Assembly: GCF_041080655.1 (NCBI RefSeq)
Contig: NZ_CP163525.1
Span: 6,572,001-6,636,000, forward strand
Direction: 5' to 3'
Source: Streptomyces sp. CG4
Lineage (GTDB): Bacteria > Actinomycetota > Actinomycetes > Streptomycetales > Streptomycetaceae
DNA: 64,000 bases
The notes below the pieces were generated by a model. The model searched no databases and was not told the origin of the DNA. It saw only the letters and a program-made list of their open reading frames with translations. Position 1 is the first letter of the stretch. Every line of letters begins with the position of its first letter. Position numbers and translations under genes: made by a program. This document shows positions 53,982-62,988 of this stretch, in pieces.

Positions 53982-55019
53982 TCAGGCGGCCATCGGGTTC
54001 AGGACCAGTGGCTCGATCTGGCCCTCCAGCATGGCGCCGAGGCCTTGCACCGCGCAGATGTCGGGCCGTTCGGCGATGTGCACGGGCATCCCGGTGGCCT
54101 GGCGCAGCATCTGGTCGAAGCCGGGCAGCAGCGCCGAGCCGCCGACCATCACGATCCCGCGGTCGGCGAGGTCGGCGACCAGGTCGGGCGGGCAGTCGCG
54201 CAGCACCTTGCCGATGCCGTCGAGGACGCCGGTCAGCGGGGTCTGGATCGCGTCGCGCACGGCGGCGGTGTCGATCTGCGCGCTGCGCGGCAGCCCGCTG
54301 ACCACGTCACGGCCCTGGATCTCGGTCTCCGCCGGGCCGTGCGGGGTGAGCCCGGTGCCGGCCAGGGCCAGTTGCAGCGGACGCACGGACTGGCCGGGCA
54401 GCAGCAGCTTGTGCTGGTGCCGCAGGTACTGCACGATCGCGTGGTCCACGGCGTCGCCGCCCACCGGGATCCGCTCGGCGGCGACGATCGAGCCGAGCGA
54501 GAGCACCGCGACCTGCGTGGTCGCCGCCCCGCACACCATGATCATGGCGGCCTCGGGGCGTTCCACCGGCAGCCCGCAGCCGACGGCGGCGGCGATCAGC
54601 GTGTCCACCAGCTCGACCCGGCGCGCGCCCAGCCCGACCAGCGTCTCGGTGATCGCCCGCTGGGCCAGCGGATCGGCGCCGTACGGGGCGCAGGCCGCCG
54701 CGCGCAGCCGCAGATTACGGCGCAGGGCACGGCGCATCTTGTCGCCGAGCAGTTGCCGCAGCATGCGGTGGGCCATCTCGATGTCGACCACCGTGCCGCC
54801 GGCGATGGGCCGCACGACCTGGATGTAGTCCGGCGTCCGTCCCGTCATCCGCTCCGCGAGCTCGCCGACGGCTATGAGCGAGCCGGAACGGGCGTTCACC
54901 GCGGCCACCGAGGGCTCGTCGACGACCAGACCGGAGCCCCGCACATACACCCTGGTACGGGCCGCGCCCAGGTCGACGGCGAAGTGGCAGCGACGCAGCT
55001 GCTCCAGGTTGACGGTCAC
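53982..55019 (-). CDS. mbl: MreB-like actin homologue Mbl
   Basis: 345 residues from GTG 55019, preceded by GGAGG. FAVDLGAARTRVYV is phosphate motif 1; MIMVCGAATTQVAVLSLG is phosphate motif 2, in which the usual Asp and two of three glycines are replaced (V-C-G-A-A in place of D-I-G-G-G); GIVMVGGSALLPGFD is the adenosine motif. The fold is MreB-like, but nucleotide binding looks weakened. In S. coelicolor Mbl helps build the spore wall with MreB. The frame continues upstream to 55208 but lacks starts and fold there. The lost motif residues are the notable point. Confidence 0.85.
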   Translation of the reverse strand: MTVNLEQLRRCHFAVDLGAARTRVYVRGSGLVVDEPSVAAVNARSGSLIAVGELAERMTGRTPDYIQVVRPIAGGTVVDIEMAHRMLRQLLGDKMRRALRRNLRLRAAACAPYGADPLAQRAITETLVGLGARRVELVDTLIAAAVGCGLPVERPEAAMIMVCGAATTQVAVLSLGSIVAAERIPVGGDAVDHAIVQYLRHQHKLLLPGQSVRPLQLALAGTGLTPHGPAETEIQGRDVVSGLPRSAQIDTAAVRDAIQTPLTGVLDGIGKVLRDCPPDLVADLADRGIVMVGGSALLPGFDQMLRQATGMPVHIAERPDICAVQGLGAMLEGQIEPLVLNPMAA

Positions 55020-55257
55020 GGCGATCCTCCCGGTGCACGGGCCTTGGTGCGCCCGGCCGGCTGGCGGGCCTCTCCCAGCATCCTGAGCCCGCCACACCGG
55101 CGGACGCCTGCTGGAGGGGGCCGGGCGGGGTGCCGCCGAACGGGGGTTCTTCGCGGCTTCGGGCGCGTCCCGGGCTCCGTTCGGCGCGCGGAAGAGGTAA
55201 AGGGCCACGGTGCACGCGGCGGACCCGGCCCGGCCGCGCTCATGGGCGGTTCGGGGT

Positions 55258-56586
55258 TCATACGATGCCCTGGATCACCCCCAGCTCCACCAGATCCTGT
55301 GGGCGGATGCGGAGCTGGTCCGCGGTCGCCTCGACCTCGTCCTTCGGGCGTTTGAGGATGGCCGCCGCCAGTTCCGGGGCGATCACCGAGAAGTAACTGT
55401 CCGGGGTGGCCCAGGTGTTGCCGGGCGCGGCCAGCGCGAGCGCTCCGCCGGAGCCGCCCTCGCCGATGACGAGTGTGGTGATCGGTACCCGGGCGGACGC
55501 CACCGCCCCGAACGCCTCGGCGATCGCGGCCCCGGCTCCCTGCCGCTCCGCCTCGGCGTCATTGGCCGCGCCCGGGGTGTCCACCAGTGTCAGCACCGGG
55601 ATGTCGAGCCGGTCCGCGAGCCGGATCAGCCGGGTCGCGGTCCGGTATCCGGCGGGCCGGGTCGCCGCCCCGGTCTGCGCCGCGTAGGCCACGGTACGAC
55701 CGTCCCGCTCACCGAACCCGCACAGCATGCCGTCGGGATCCGTACCGCCGCACCGGTCACCGCCGATGTCGAGGCGATGGGTGAAGTAGGCGTCCAAGTA
55801 GGCCTGTGCGCGGGGGCGTTCGGGGGAGCGGGCGCGGCGGACGGCTGCCCAGCCGGTGGCGGGCAGGCCACCGGCGCCGAGGGCGGCTGGTGCGGGGGCC
55901 TCCTGTGCCGGCGTGGTGAGCAGCCTGAGCCACCGCCCCAGTGTCTCCCGCAGTTCCGCGGGCCGTACCACCATGTCCGCCGACCCCACCGCCACCTGTC
56001 CCTCGGCGGTGTAGGCCGCCGGGTCGGCGTCCGGGGGCCGGACCCGGGAACCGGCGAAGCCCACCTGGGCGCCCGGCAGGGCCAGGACGACGTCGGCGCC
56101 CGCGCCGAGGGTGGCCCAGCCGCCGCCTGTCGTGGGGTCCCGCAGGACCGCGATCTGCGGCAGACCGGCCTCCCGGGTGAGCGCCGACTCGCGGGCCACC
56201 CGCTGGAGTTGGCTCAGCGCGAGCATGCCCTCCTGCATCCGGCTGCCGCCGGTGGCGATCAACGGCACGACCGGGAGCTGGTGGGCGCGGGCGTGGTGGT
56301 ACGCCGCCTCCAGCCGGTCACCGGTGCGCTCGCCCAGCGAGCCGCCGAGGAAGCCGAACTCGAAGGCGATCAGCACGGCCGGGGTGCCCCCGACGCGCGC
56401 GGTGCCGCAGACGACCGACTCCTCCTCGCCGGTGCGGGCCGTGGCACGGGCGCGGGAGGCGTCGTAGCCCTGCCAGTCGAGGGGGCCGTCCGTCTTCGGT
56501 TCCCTTATTCTGCCGGGCAGTTCGCCGAAGGTCGCCTCGTCCGCGACCAGGGCCAGGATCTCCCGGGCCGACAGCCGCTCAGGCAT
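55258..56586 (-). CDS. fused acyl-CoA carboxyltransferase (AccD + AccA halves)
   Basis: 442 residues. The N-terminal half is a crotonase-like AccD domain (GFLGGSLGERTGDRLEAAYHHA, ATGGSRMQEGMLAL), without the Cys4 zinc finger of bacterial AccD. The C-terminal half is AccA-like (PVLTLVDTPGAANDAEAERQGAG, VIGEGGSGGALALAAPG). It would transfer carboxyl groups to or from acetyl-CoA, and together with matB may handle malonyl-CoA. Its start overlaps the matB stop by eight bases, so the two are co-translated. No biotin carboxylase is nearby. Confidence 0.85.
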   Translation of the reverse strand: MPERLSAREILALVADEATFGELPGRIREPKTDGPLDWQGYDASRARATARTGEEESVVCGTARVGGTPAVLIAFEFGFLGGSLGERTGDRLEAAYHHARAHQLPVVPLIATGGSRMQEGMLALSQLQRVARESALTREAGLPQIAVLRDPTTGGGWATLGAGADVVLALPGAQVGFAGSRVRPPDADPAAYTAEGQVAVGSADMVVRPAELRETLGRWLRLLTTPAQEAPAPAALGAGGLPATGWAAVRRARSPERPRAQAYLDAYFTHRLDIGGDRCGGTDPDGMLCGFGERDGRTVAYAAQTGAATRPAGYRTATRLIRLADRLDIPVLTLVDTPGAANDAEAERQGAGAAIAEAFGAVASARVPITTLVIGEGGSGGALALAAPGNTWATPDSYFSVIAPELAAAILKRPKDEVEATADQLRIRPQDLVELGVIQGIV

Positions 56587-58030
56587 CGGCCACCAGCGCC
56601 CGCTTCATGATCTTCCCCATGTCGTTGCGGGGGAGGGCACCCAGGTACCGGACGACGCGTGGGCGCTTGTGCGGGGCGAGGCGGCGGGCCACGTGGTCCG
56701 CCAACTCCTCGGCGGCGGGCGGGACTTCCGTGTCCGCCGGGACGATCCAGGCCACGATCCGCTCGCCCAGGTCCGCGTCCGGCTCCCCGGTGACCGCCGC
56801 CTCCCGCACCCCCGGATGCTCCAGCAGCGCGTTCTCGATCTCACCGGCCCCGATCTTGTAACCGCCGCTCTTGATCAGGTCGGTGGCTTTGCGTCCGACG
56901 ATCCGGACGTATCCGTCGGGCTCGCGGACCGCCATGTCCCCCGTGCGGAAGAACCCGTCGGCGGTGAACGCGGCGGCCGTGGCGTCGGGCCGGTTCAGGT
57001 ACTCGGTGAACAGGTTCGGCCCGCGTACCTGGATCTCGCCGACGCTCTCCCCGTCGTACGCGCCGATCGGCGTCCCGTCCTCCTCCACGAGCCGCAGCTC
57101 GACGCCGGGCAGCGGCACGCCCACGGTCCCGGCGCGCGGCTCCCCGTCGGCCCGCACACTGGTGTTCATCAGCGTCTCCGTCATGCCGTACCGCTCGATC
57201 ACGCCTCGCCCGGTCGCCGCCGCGATCCGCTCGTGGTCGTGCACGGGCAGCGCCGCCGAGCCCGACACCAGCAGCCGGGCCCGGGTGAGCGCCTTGGCCA
57301 GCTCCGGGTCCTCGGGCAGCGCCTCGGCGATGCGGTGGTACATCGTCGGCACCCCGAACAGCATGGTCGCGCCGGCGGTCAGCTCCCGGGCCACGCCCTC
57401 GGTGGAGAACCGGCCGAGGTGCCGGACGCTGCCGCCGCGCCGCAGCGGGCCGAGGGTGCCCAGCACGAGCCCGTGCACATGGAACAGCGGCAGCCCGTGG
57501 ACCAGTACGTCCTCGGCCGTCCACTGCCAGGCGTCGGCGAGCGCGTCCAGGGTGGTGGTGAGGGCCCGGCGGGGCAGGACGGCGCCCTTGGGCGGGCCGG
57601 TGGTGCCGGAGGTGTAGACGATCAGCGCCGGGTCCCCGTCGGCGGCGGTCTCGCCGGGTACGGCACCGGGGGCGGCGGCCGCGTCGACGTCCAGCCGCTC
57701 CAACGTGCCGAGCGCGGAGGGGAGTTCGGCACCCGGTGGGGCCAGCACCAGGGTCGGCGCGCTGTCGGAGACGATGTGCGCGAGTTCCTTCTCGCCCGAC
57801 TTCGGGTTCAGCGGCACCGCGGCCGCCCCGGCGAGCAGGACGCCCGTCACCGCTACGGCCGTCTCCAGTTCGGGCGTGGCCCACACGGCGACGCGGCCCG
57901 TGCCGCGCAGCCGGGCGGCGAGCGCACCGGCGGCCCCGGCGAGCTCGCCGTACGTCAACGACCGGGCACCGAACCGCAGGGCGATCCGTTCACCCGGACC
58001 GTGCGTCAGAGCGGGAAAGAGGGAGGACAC
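56579..58030 (-). CDS. matB: malonyl-CoA synthetase
   Basis: 483 residues of the acyl-adenylate family: YTSGTTGPPKGAVLPRRAL is the phosphate loop, GMTETLMNTSVRADGEPRAGTVGVPLPG the adenylate region, GRKATDLIKSGGYKIGAGEIENAL the hinge and GKIMKRAL the catalytic Lys. The match to the well-known S. coelicolor MatB sequence is very close from memory. It forms malonyl- or methylmalonyl-CoA from the free acids, feeding polyketide and fatty-acid synthesis. GTG 58030 (VSSLFPAL) with AGGAG upstream is preferred over GTG 58048. Confidence 0.93.
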   Translation of the reverse strand: MSSLFPALTHGPGERIALRFGARSLTYGELAGAAGALAARLRGTGRVAVWATPELETAVAVTGVLLAGAAAVPLNPKSGEKELAHIVSDSAPTLVLAPPGAELPSALGTLERLDVDAAAAPGAVPGETAADGDPALIVYTSGTTGPPKGAVLPRRALTTTLDALADAWQWTAEDVLVHGLPLFHVHGLVLGTLGPLRRGGSVRHLGRFSTEGVARELTAGATMLFGVPTMYHRIAEALPEDPELAKALTRARLLVSGSAALPVHDHERIAAATGRGVIERYGMTETLMNTSVRADGEPRAGTVGVPLPGVELRLVEEDGTPIGAYDGESVGEIQVRGPNLFTEYLNRPDATAAAFTADGFFRTGDMAVREPDGYVRIVGRKATDLIKSGGYKIGAGEIENALLEHPGVREAAVTGEPDADLGERIVAWIVPADTEVPPAAEELADHVARRLAPHKRPRVVRYLGALPRNDMGKIMKRALVADA

Positions 58031-58075
58031 GCGGGGCACTCCTAACACTCGCGGTGGGGACCGTTCGGCACCTTC

Positions 58076-58681
58076 CTACACCAGGAGCCTGGAGCCGACG
58101 ACCACGCTCAGGTCCGGTGCGAGCCGCAGCTCCGTCGCGTGCAGCGCGGGATGCTCCAGCCAGTGCAGCCGGGCCCGGTCCGGTTCGCCCTCGTGCAGCG
58201 GCGGCCAGCCGGTCGCCGGGGTGAAGTCGTCCACGACGACCGTCCCGCCGGGCACGAGCAGCCGCTCGACGTCGGCGGGCGGATCGCCGGGTGCCTTGCC
58301 CTGCCCGCCCCCGTCGAGAACGAGCAGGTCGAAGGGCCCGTACTCCTCGATCCGGCGCCAGTCGCCGGTGAGCACGGCGGCCTCCGGGCGCCCCGCGAAC
58401 ACCTGGGCGGCGGCCCGCGCCCGCTCCGGATCCCGCTCCACGCTGTACAGCCGCACCCCCGGCGCCGCGCCCGAGACCAGCCAGGCCAGGCCCACCCCGA
58501 GTCCGGTCCCGGTCTCCCCGATGCGGGCCCGCGCCCCGCCCGCCAACACGCGCAGCAGGCCGCCCTGTTCGGGGCGGCAGGAGTACGGGAAGCGGTGGGT
58601 CCGGGCGGCGGTGAGCGCGGACCGTACGAGGGGCGGGAGGCCGGTTACGGTCGTGTGGGCCGCGGTGCCGTCGGTGGTCAT
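58076..58681 (-). CDS. O-methyltransferase-family SAM-dependent enzyme
   Basis: 201 residues. IGETGTGLGVGLAWL near 60 is SAM motif I, YSVERDPERARAA motif post-I, FDLLVLDGGGQ motif II, and LLVPGGTVVVDDF motif III. It resembles the catechol-O-methyltransferase-like group (methyltransf_24). ATG 58681 begins just behind the stop of the LysR gene (8 bases), so it probably belongs to the same transcript. Substrate unknown. An upstream extension of the frame to 58843 lies inside that gene and is rejected. Confidence 0.78.
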   Translation of the reverse strand: MTTDGTAAHTTVTGLPPLVRSALTAARTHRFPYSCRPEQGGLLRVLAGGARARIGETGTGLGVGLAWLVSGAAPGVRLYSVERDPERARAAAQVFAGRPEAAVLTGDWRRIEEYGPFDLLVLDGGGQGKAPGDPPADVERLLVPGGTVVVDDFTPATGWPPLHEGEPDRARLHWLEHPALHATELRLAPDLSVVVGSRLLV

Positions 58682-58688
58682 GGTCGGT

Positions 58689-59660
58689 TCACACCGGGCC
58701 GCGACGTTCTTCGGCGGCGGGATGCTGCACGCCAGGGGGGTGCCGTGATGTGTCGTCCTGCGGCTGCGTCGTCGCCCGGCACGCCTCCGCATACGCTCGT
58801 ACGAGCGGGCGGCCGCGGTCCTCCCGCCGCCAGGCCAGCGCATACCGGCTCGGGCCGATGCCCCGGACCCGGCGGGTGACCACCCCGCCCCGGGTGATCA
58901 GGGGCGCGTTGCCCTCGGCCACCAGGCAGAGCCCGAGGCCCGCCACCAGCGCCTCGTACGTCTCCTCCGCCCCGGAGATCTCCGCGCCGATCCGGGGCGG
59001 CCGGCCGGCGCGGGCGTCCAGTGCGAGCCAGTGGTCCCGCAGCCGGCCCGCGCTCTCCGGCAGCGCCAGGAACGGCTCGTCCAGGACGTCCGTGAAGTCC
59101 AGCTCGGTGCGGGCGGCCAGCGGGTGCGTCTCCGGCAGGGCGAGCAGGCGCGGTTCCTCGGCGACCACCGTCCAGGCGTAGCGCTCCTCGTCCGGCAGCG
59201 GCAGCCAGACGAAGGCGACGTCCGTCGAGCCGTCCGCCAGGCCCGCCGTCGCATCGTCCCAGCTCATCTGCCGTAGCCGCACCGTGACCCGCGGGTGCGC
59301 GGCGGTGAACCGGGAGCGGATGGCCGGCAGCAGCCCGCCCCGGCCCGGACTGGTGCTCATGCCCACCACCAGCGTGCTGCGCTGGGCCGCCTTGGCCGCC
59401 TCCACCGCCGCCGCGCCCGCCTCCCATGCCGACAGGACGGCGCGGGCGTGCGGCAGCAGTGCCTCGCCCGCCGCCGTCAGCGCCACCCCGTGCTGATCGC
59501 GCCGGAACAGTTCCGTCCCCAACTGCCGCTCCAGCGCCCGGATTTGTTTGCTCAGCGCCGGCTGCGAGACATAGAGACGCTCGGCGGCCCGGGTGAAGTG
59601 CAGCTCCTCGGCGACCGCGACGAAGTACCGCAGATCACGAGCGTGGACGTCCATCGTCAT
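58689..59660 (-). CDS. LysR-type transcriptional regulator
   Basis: 323 residues. N-terminal winged helix with LRYFVAVAEELHFTRAAERLYVSQPALSKQIRALE, then linker helix and the two-lobed effector domain (VVGMSTSPGRGGLLPAIRSRF, STDVAFVWLPLPDEERY). ATG 59660 or 59654. It diverges from the SDR gene 108 bases away, the classical LysR target arrangement. The shared gap contains CCGTTG (59663) and CAACGG (59692), an inverted pair possibly part of its operator. It also precedes the methyltransferase on its own strand. Confidence 0.9.
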   Translation of the reverse strand: MTMDVHARDLRYFVAVAEELHFTRAAERLYVSQPALSKQIRALERQLGTELFRRDQHGVALTAAGEALLPHARAVLSAWEAGAAAVEAAKAAQRSTLVVGMSTSPGRGGLLPAIRSRFTAAHPRVTVRLRQMSWDDATAGLADGSTDVAFVWLPLPDEERYAWTVVAEEPRLLALPETHPLAARTELDFTDVLDEPFLALPESAGRLRDHWLALDARAGRPPRIGAEISGAEETYEALVAGLGLCLVAEGNAPLITRGGVVTRRVRGIGPSRYALAWRREDRGRPLVRAYAEACRATTQPQDDTSRHPPGVQHPAAEERRGPV

Positions 59661-59768
59661 AACCGTTGGCTATCACCGAGGGTCTTGGACGGGCAACGGC
59701 ATCCGGCAGCAGTCTTGTTCGTGTCGCACCCGATGGGGCGAACGAGACGAGAGCGACGGGGAGTTGCG

Positions 59769-60599
59769 ATGAACAAGGTATGGCTGGTGACCGGGGCGAG
59801 CAGCGGTTTCGGGCGGGCGATCGCCGAGGCGGCCGTAGCCGCCGGTGATGTGGTGGTCGGCGCGGCCCGGCGTCCGGAGGCCCTGGACGACCTGGTGGCG
59901 GCTCACCCCGACCAGGTGGAGGCGCTGCGTCTGGACGTCACCGACCTGGCCGCGATCGATTCGGCGGTCCGGGACGTCGTGGCCCGGCACGGGCGGATCG
60001 ACGTGCTGGTCAACAACGCGGGCCGCACCCATGTCGGCGCCGTCGAGGAGACCACCGAGGCCGAGCTGCGCGCCCTGTTCGACCTGCACTTCTTCGGACC
60101 GGCGGCGCTCGTCCGGGCGGTGCTGCCGCAGATGCGGGAGCGGCGCTCGGGCGCGATCGTGCAGATGAGCAGCATGGGCGGGCAGATGTCCTTCGCGGGC
60201 TTCGGGGCGTACAGCGCGACGAAGTTCGCCCTGGAGGGCCTGTCCGAGGCGCTCGTGGACGAGGTGCGGGAGTACGGCATCAAGGTGCTGATCGTCGAGC
60301 CGGGCGCGTTCCGGACCTCGCTGTTCGACACCGGCCGTGCCGGGGTCAGCTCCGACACCGGCGCGTACGCCAGGGTGGCCGAGACCCGTGGCTCGGTCGC
60401 AGGCGGCCAGGGCAGCCAGCCCGGCGACCCGGCCAAGGCGGCAGCCCTCATCCTGGCCGCGCTGGAGGCGGAGCACACCCCGCTGCGCCTGCCCCTCGGC
60501 GACGACGGCGTGAGCGCCGTCCTGGCCCACCTCGACCAGGTCCGCGAGGACATCACCGCCTGGGAGAAGCGCACCCGGGCGACGGCCTTCGACGCCTGA
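59769..60599 (+). CDS. short-chain dehydrogenase/reductase
   Basis: 276 residues. Cofactor motif TGASSGFGRAIAE at the N-terminus, NNAG in VLVNNAGRTHVG, the catalytic Ser in QMSSMGGQ, and Tyr-x-x-x-Lys in YSATKFALEG: a complete classical SDR. It reduces or oxidises a small carbonyl or alcohol with NAD(P). GGGGAG six bases before ATG 59769. It is transcribed away from the LysR gene, which probably regulates it. Confidence 0.9.
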   Translation: MNKVWLVTGASSGFGRAIAEAAVAAGDVVVGAARRPEALDDLVAAHPDQVEALRLDVTDLAAIDSAVRDVVARHGRIDVLVNNAGRTHVGAVEETTEAELRALFDLHFFGPAALVRAVLPQMRERRSGAIVQMSSMGGQMSFAGFGAYSATKFALEGLSEALVDEVREYGIKVLIVEPGAFRTSLFDTGRAGVSSDTGAYARVAETRGSVAGGQGSQPGDPAKAAALILAALEAEHTPLRLPLGDDGVSAVLAHLDQVREDITAWEKRTRATAFDA

Positions 60600-60600
60600 G

Positions 60601-61191
60601 CTAGGTGATCACGGCCGTCCGCTGCAGCAGCCCCCAGGTGAACTCGGCGGTCACCTCGTGCCGTACGCCGTCCGGGCCGGGTGCGGTGAAGGCGAGCCCC
60701 CACCGGGTCGGCGCGGTGCCCTCCAGCGGGCGGGCCGGGGCGAAGGCGCGGGCGGCCTCGTCCACCGTGCAGGACCAGGGGACGAGGTCGTCCAGGGTCT
60801 CCAGCCGCGGGGCCGGGGCGCCCGGTGCCCGTACCAGCCACTCGTTCCAGACCGCGCCGTCCGGCCCGACCAGCACCTCGAAGCGCAGGTCGGGCCAGAG
60901 GGGCAGGGCCCAGTGGCGGGCCTCGCAGTCGACGTCCCCGAGCCGGCGCGGGACGACGGACTCCGGCTCGCCGAGGACGGAGCGGTACCGGGCGGCGGCG
61001 GACCGGGACCTCGGTGAACGGACCATCGCCTGCCAACGCTTGTTGGCCTCCCGCATGTCGGCGATCGAGGCGCCGAGCGAGCGCCGGGCGTCCTCGACGA
61101 GATCCGGGTTGTGGTCGGCCATGCGGCGCAGCAGCACCAGCTGGAAGTCGACATACATGCCCTTCATGGTGCCCGGCGTGCTCCGGACCAT
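60601..61191 (-). CDS. conserved protein of unknown function
   Basis: 196 residues, convergent with the SDR gene and one base from its stop. An N-terminal helical part (DFQLVLLRRMADHNPDLVEDARRSLGASIADMREANKRWQAM) is followed by a mixed domain with conserved-looking aromatics (WALPLWPDLRFEVLVGPDGAVWNEWLVR). No signal, no membrane helix. ATG 61191 has GGGGAGG ten bases upstream. I do not recognise the family. Confidence 0.65.
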   Translation of the reverse strand: MVRSTPGTMKGMYVDFQLVLLRRMADHNPDLVEDARRSLGASIADMREANKRWQAMVRSPRSRSAAARYRSVLGEPESVVPRRLGDVDCEARHWALPLWPDLRFEVLVGPDGAVWNEWLVRAPGAPAPRLETLDDLVPWSCTVDEAARAFAPARPLEGTAPTRWGLAFTAPGPDGVRHEVTAEFTWGLLQRTAVIT

Positions 61192-61310
61192 TGCCCGCGC
61201 ACCTCCCCATGATTAGCCTGTGTTCGTCATGCCGATCGCCTGTTGATATCTCGAACATCTCGACATCGAGCTGTCGAACGGGCGCTTAGACCCAAGGGAG
61301 GGGGCCGGAC

Positions 61311-62084
61311 GTGGGACGCCTCGTGCCTGCCGTGACCCGGGCTCTCGATATTCTTGAGCTGTTCCTCGACGGAGACGGGACGCTCTCCGCCCCCGACATC
61401 GTGCGCAAGCTCCAGCTGCCGCGCACCACCGTGCACGAGCTGGTCACCACGCTCGCCGCACGCTCGTACATCGTGCCCGTGCCGGGCCAGCCCGGACGCT
61501 ACCGGCTCGGCGTACGCCCGTACCAGCTCGGCAGCCGCTACGCCGAGCAGCTCGACCTGGCCGCCGAGGGCCAGCAGGTGGCCCGCTCGGTCGCCGAGAC
61601 CTGCGACGAGACGGTCCATGTGGCGATCCTCGAGGGCACGGACGTCATCTACATCGCCAAGGTCGACTCCACGCACGCCGTCCGCATGGTCTCGGCCGCC
61701 GGCCGCCGGCTGCCGGCCCACTGCACCTCGGTCGGCAAGATGCTGCTGGCCTCGCTGCCGGAGCAGGAGCTGGCGGCGCGGATCCCGGACGACGCCGAGC
61801 TGGCCGCGATGACGCCCAACAGCATCACCGACCCCGCCGCGCTGCGCGAGGCCCTGGCCGGGATCCGGCAGCGGGGCATGGCGGTGGAGAGCCGCGAGTC
61901 CAACCCGGACGTGAGCTGTGTGGCGGCCCCGGTGCGCGACCGCACCGGCCAGGTCGTTGCCGCCCTCTCCATCTCGGTCCCGATGATCCGCTGGAGCGAC
62001 GAGCGCCGGGCCGAGCTGGAGCAGCTCGCGGCGAAGGGCGCGGCGGAGCTGTCCGAGCGGCTGGGCCACCGGGGCGTGGCATGA
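61311..62084 (+). CDS. IclR-type transcriptional regulator
   Basis: 257 residues. N-terminal winged helix (VPAVTRALDILELFLDGDGTLSAPDIVRKLQLPRTTVHELVTTL), then the ligand domain with DETVHVAILEGTDVIYIAKVDS and LPAHCTSVGKMLLA, the effector-pocket region. GTG 61311 follows a GGGAGGGGG tract. Its stop overlaps the start of the SMP-30 gene (ATGA), so regulator and enzyme are one unit, and the enzyme's pathway probably supplies the effector. Confidence 0.92.
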   Translation: MGRLVPAVTRALDILELFLDGDGTLSAPDIVRKLQLPRTTVHELVTTLAARSYIVPVPGQPGRYRLGVRPYQLGSRYAEQLDLAAEGQQVARSVAETCDETVHVAILEGTDVIYIAKVDSTHAVRMVSAAGRRLPAHCTSVGKMLLASLPEQELAARIPDDAELAAMTPNSITDPAALREALAGIRQRGMAVESRESNPDVSCVAAPVRDRTGQVVAALSISVPMIRWSDERRAELEQLAAKGAAELSERLGHRGVA

Positions 62085-62932
62085 GCGGCCGGTACGAGGT
62101 CGCGGTACGGGCGGCGGCGGAGCTGGGCGAGGGCCCGACCTGGGATCCGGCGACGGGCCGGCTGATCTGGCTGGACATCCTGGGTATGCGCATCCACACC
62201 TACGACCCCGGCACGGGCCGGCGCACGGTGCGGACGACGGAGCAGCACGTGGGCGCGGCCAAGCCCCGCGAGGGCGGCGGACTGGTGCTCAACCTCCGCG
62301 ACGGCGTCGGCCTGCTGGACCCCGACGACACCTTCCGCTGGCTGCACCACGAGCCCGTCCCGGGCCGCCGCGCCAACGACGCCGCCGTGGCGCCCGACGG
62401 TTCGCTGTGGGCGGGCACGATGCGCTACGACGAGGCACCGGGCGGCGGCACACTGACCCGGCTGACCGGCGACGGCACGGCGCGCACGATCCTCTCCGAA
62501 GCCACCGTCAGCAACGGCACCGGCTGGAGCCCCGACGGCCGCCTCATGTACTACGTCGACAGCCCGACCCGCCGCGTGGACGTCTTCGACCACGACGGCG
62601 AACGGGTCCATGACCGGCGGCCGTTCGCGGAGATCGAGAAGGGCGCGGGCTTCCCGGACGGTCTGACGGTGGATGCGGACGGATGCGTGTGGGTGGCGCT
62701 GTGGGACGGGGGAGCGGTGCGCCGTTACACGCCGTCCGGCGAGCTGGACCGGGAGATCTCGCTGCAGAGGACGCCACGCACGACCGCCTGCGCATTCGGC
62801 GGCGCCGCCTTGACCGACCTGTACGTCACGACAGCCCGCACCGGCTTGCGCTCCCCGCACCCCCTGTCGGGTTCGGTACTCGTGATCCCGGACGCGGGCC
62901 AGGGCCTGCCCCAACCGGCGTTCAAGGGCTGA
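62081..62932 (+). CDS. SMP-30/gluconolactonase family sugar lactonase
   Basis: 283-residue six-bladed propeller. Metal ligands are visible: AELGEGPTWDPATGRLIWLDI (Glu), ANDAAVAPDGSLWAGTM (Asn), VSNGTGWSPDGRLMYYVDS (Asn/Asp), FPDGLTVDADGCVWVAL (Asp). These enzymes open sugar lactones in oxidative sugar breakdown. Coupled to the IclR regulator by a four-base overlap. No dehydrogenase partner lies within the window. Confidence 0.9.
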   Translation: MSGRYEVAVRAAAELGEGPTWDPATGRLIWLDILGMRIHTYDPGTGRRTVRTTEQHVGAAKPREGGGLVLNLRDGVGLLDPDDTFRWLHHEPVPGRRANDAAVAPDGSLWAGTMRYDEAPGGGTLTRLTGDGTARTILSEATVSNGTGWSPDGRLMYYVDSPTRRVDVFDHDGERVHDRRPFAEIEKGAGFPDGLTVDADGCVWVALWDGGAVRRYTPSGELDREISLQRTPRTTACAFGGAALTDLYVTTARTGLRSPHPLSGSVLVIPDAGQGLPQPAFKG

Positions 62933-62988
62933 CCGGGGGCGCGCGGAACCGCGTGACCGGCCACGACGCACCCGCACCCGGCAACGGC

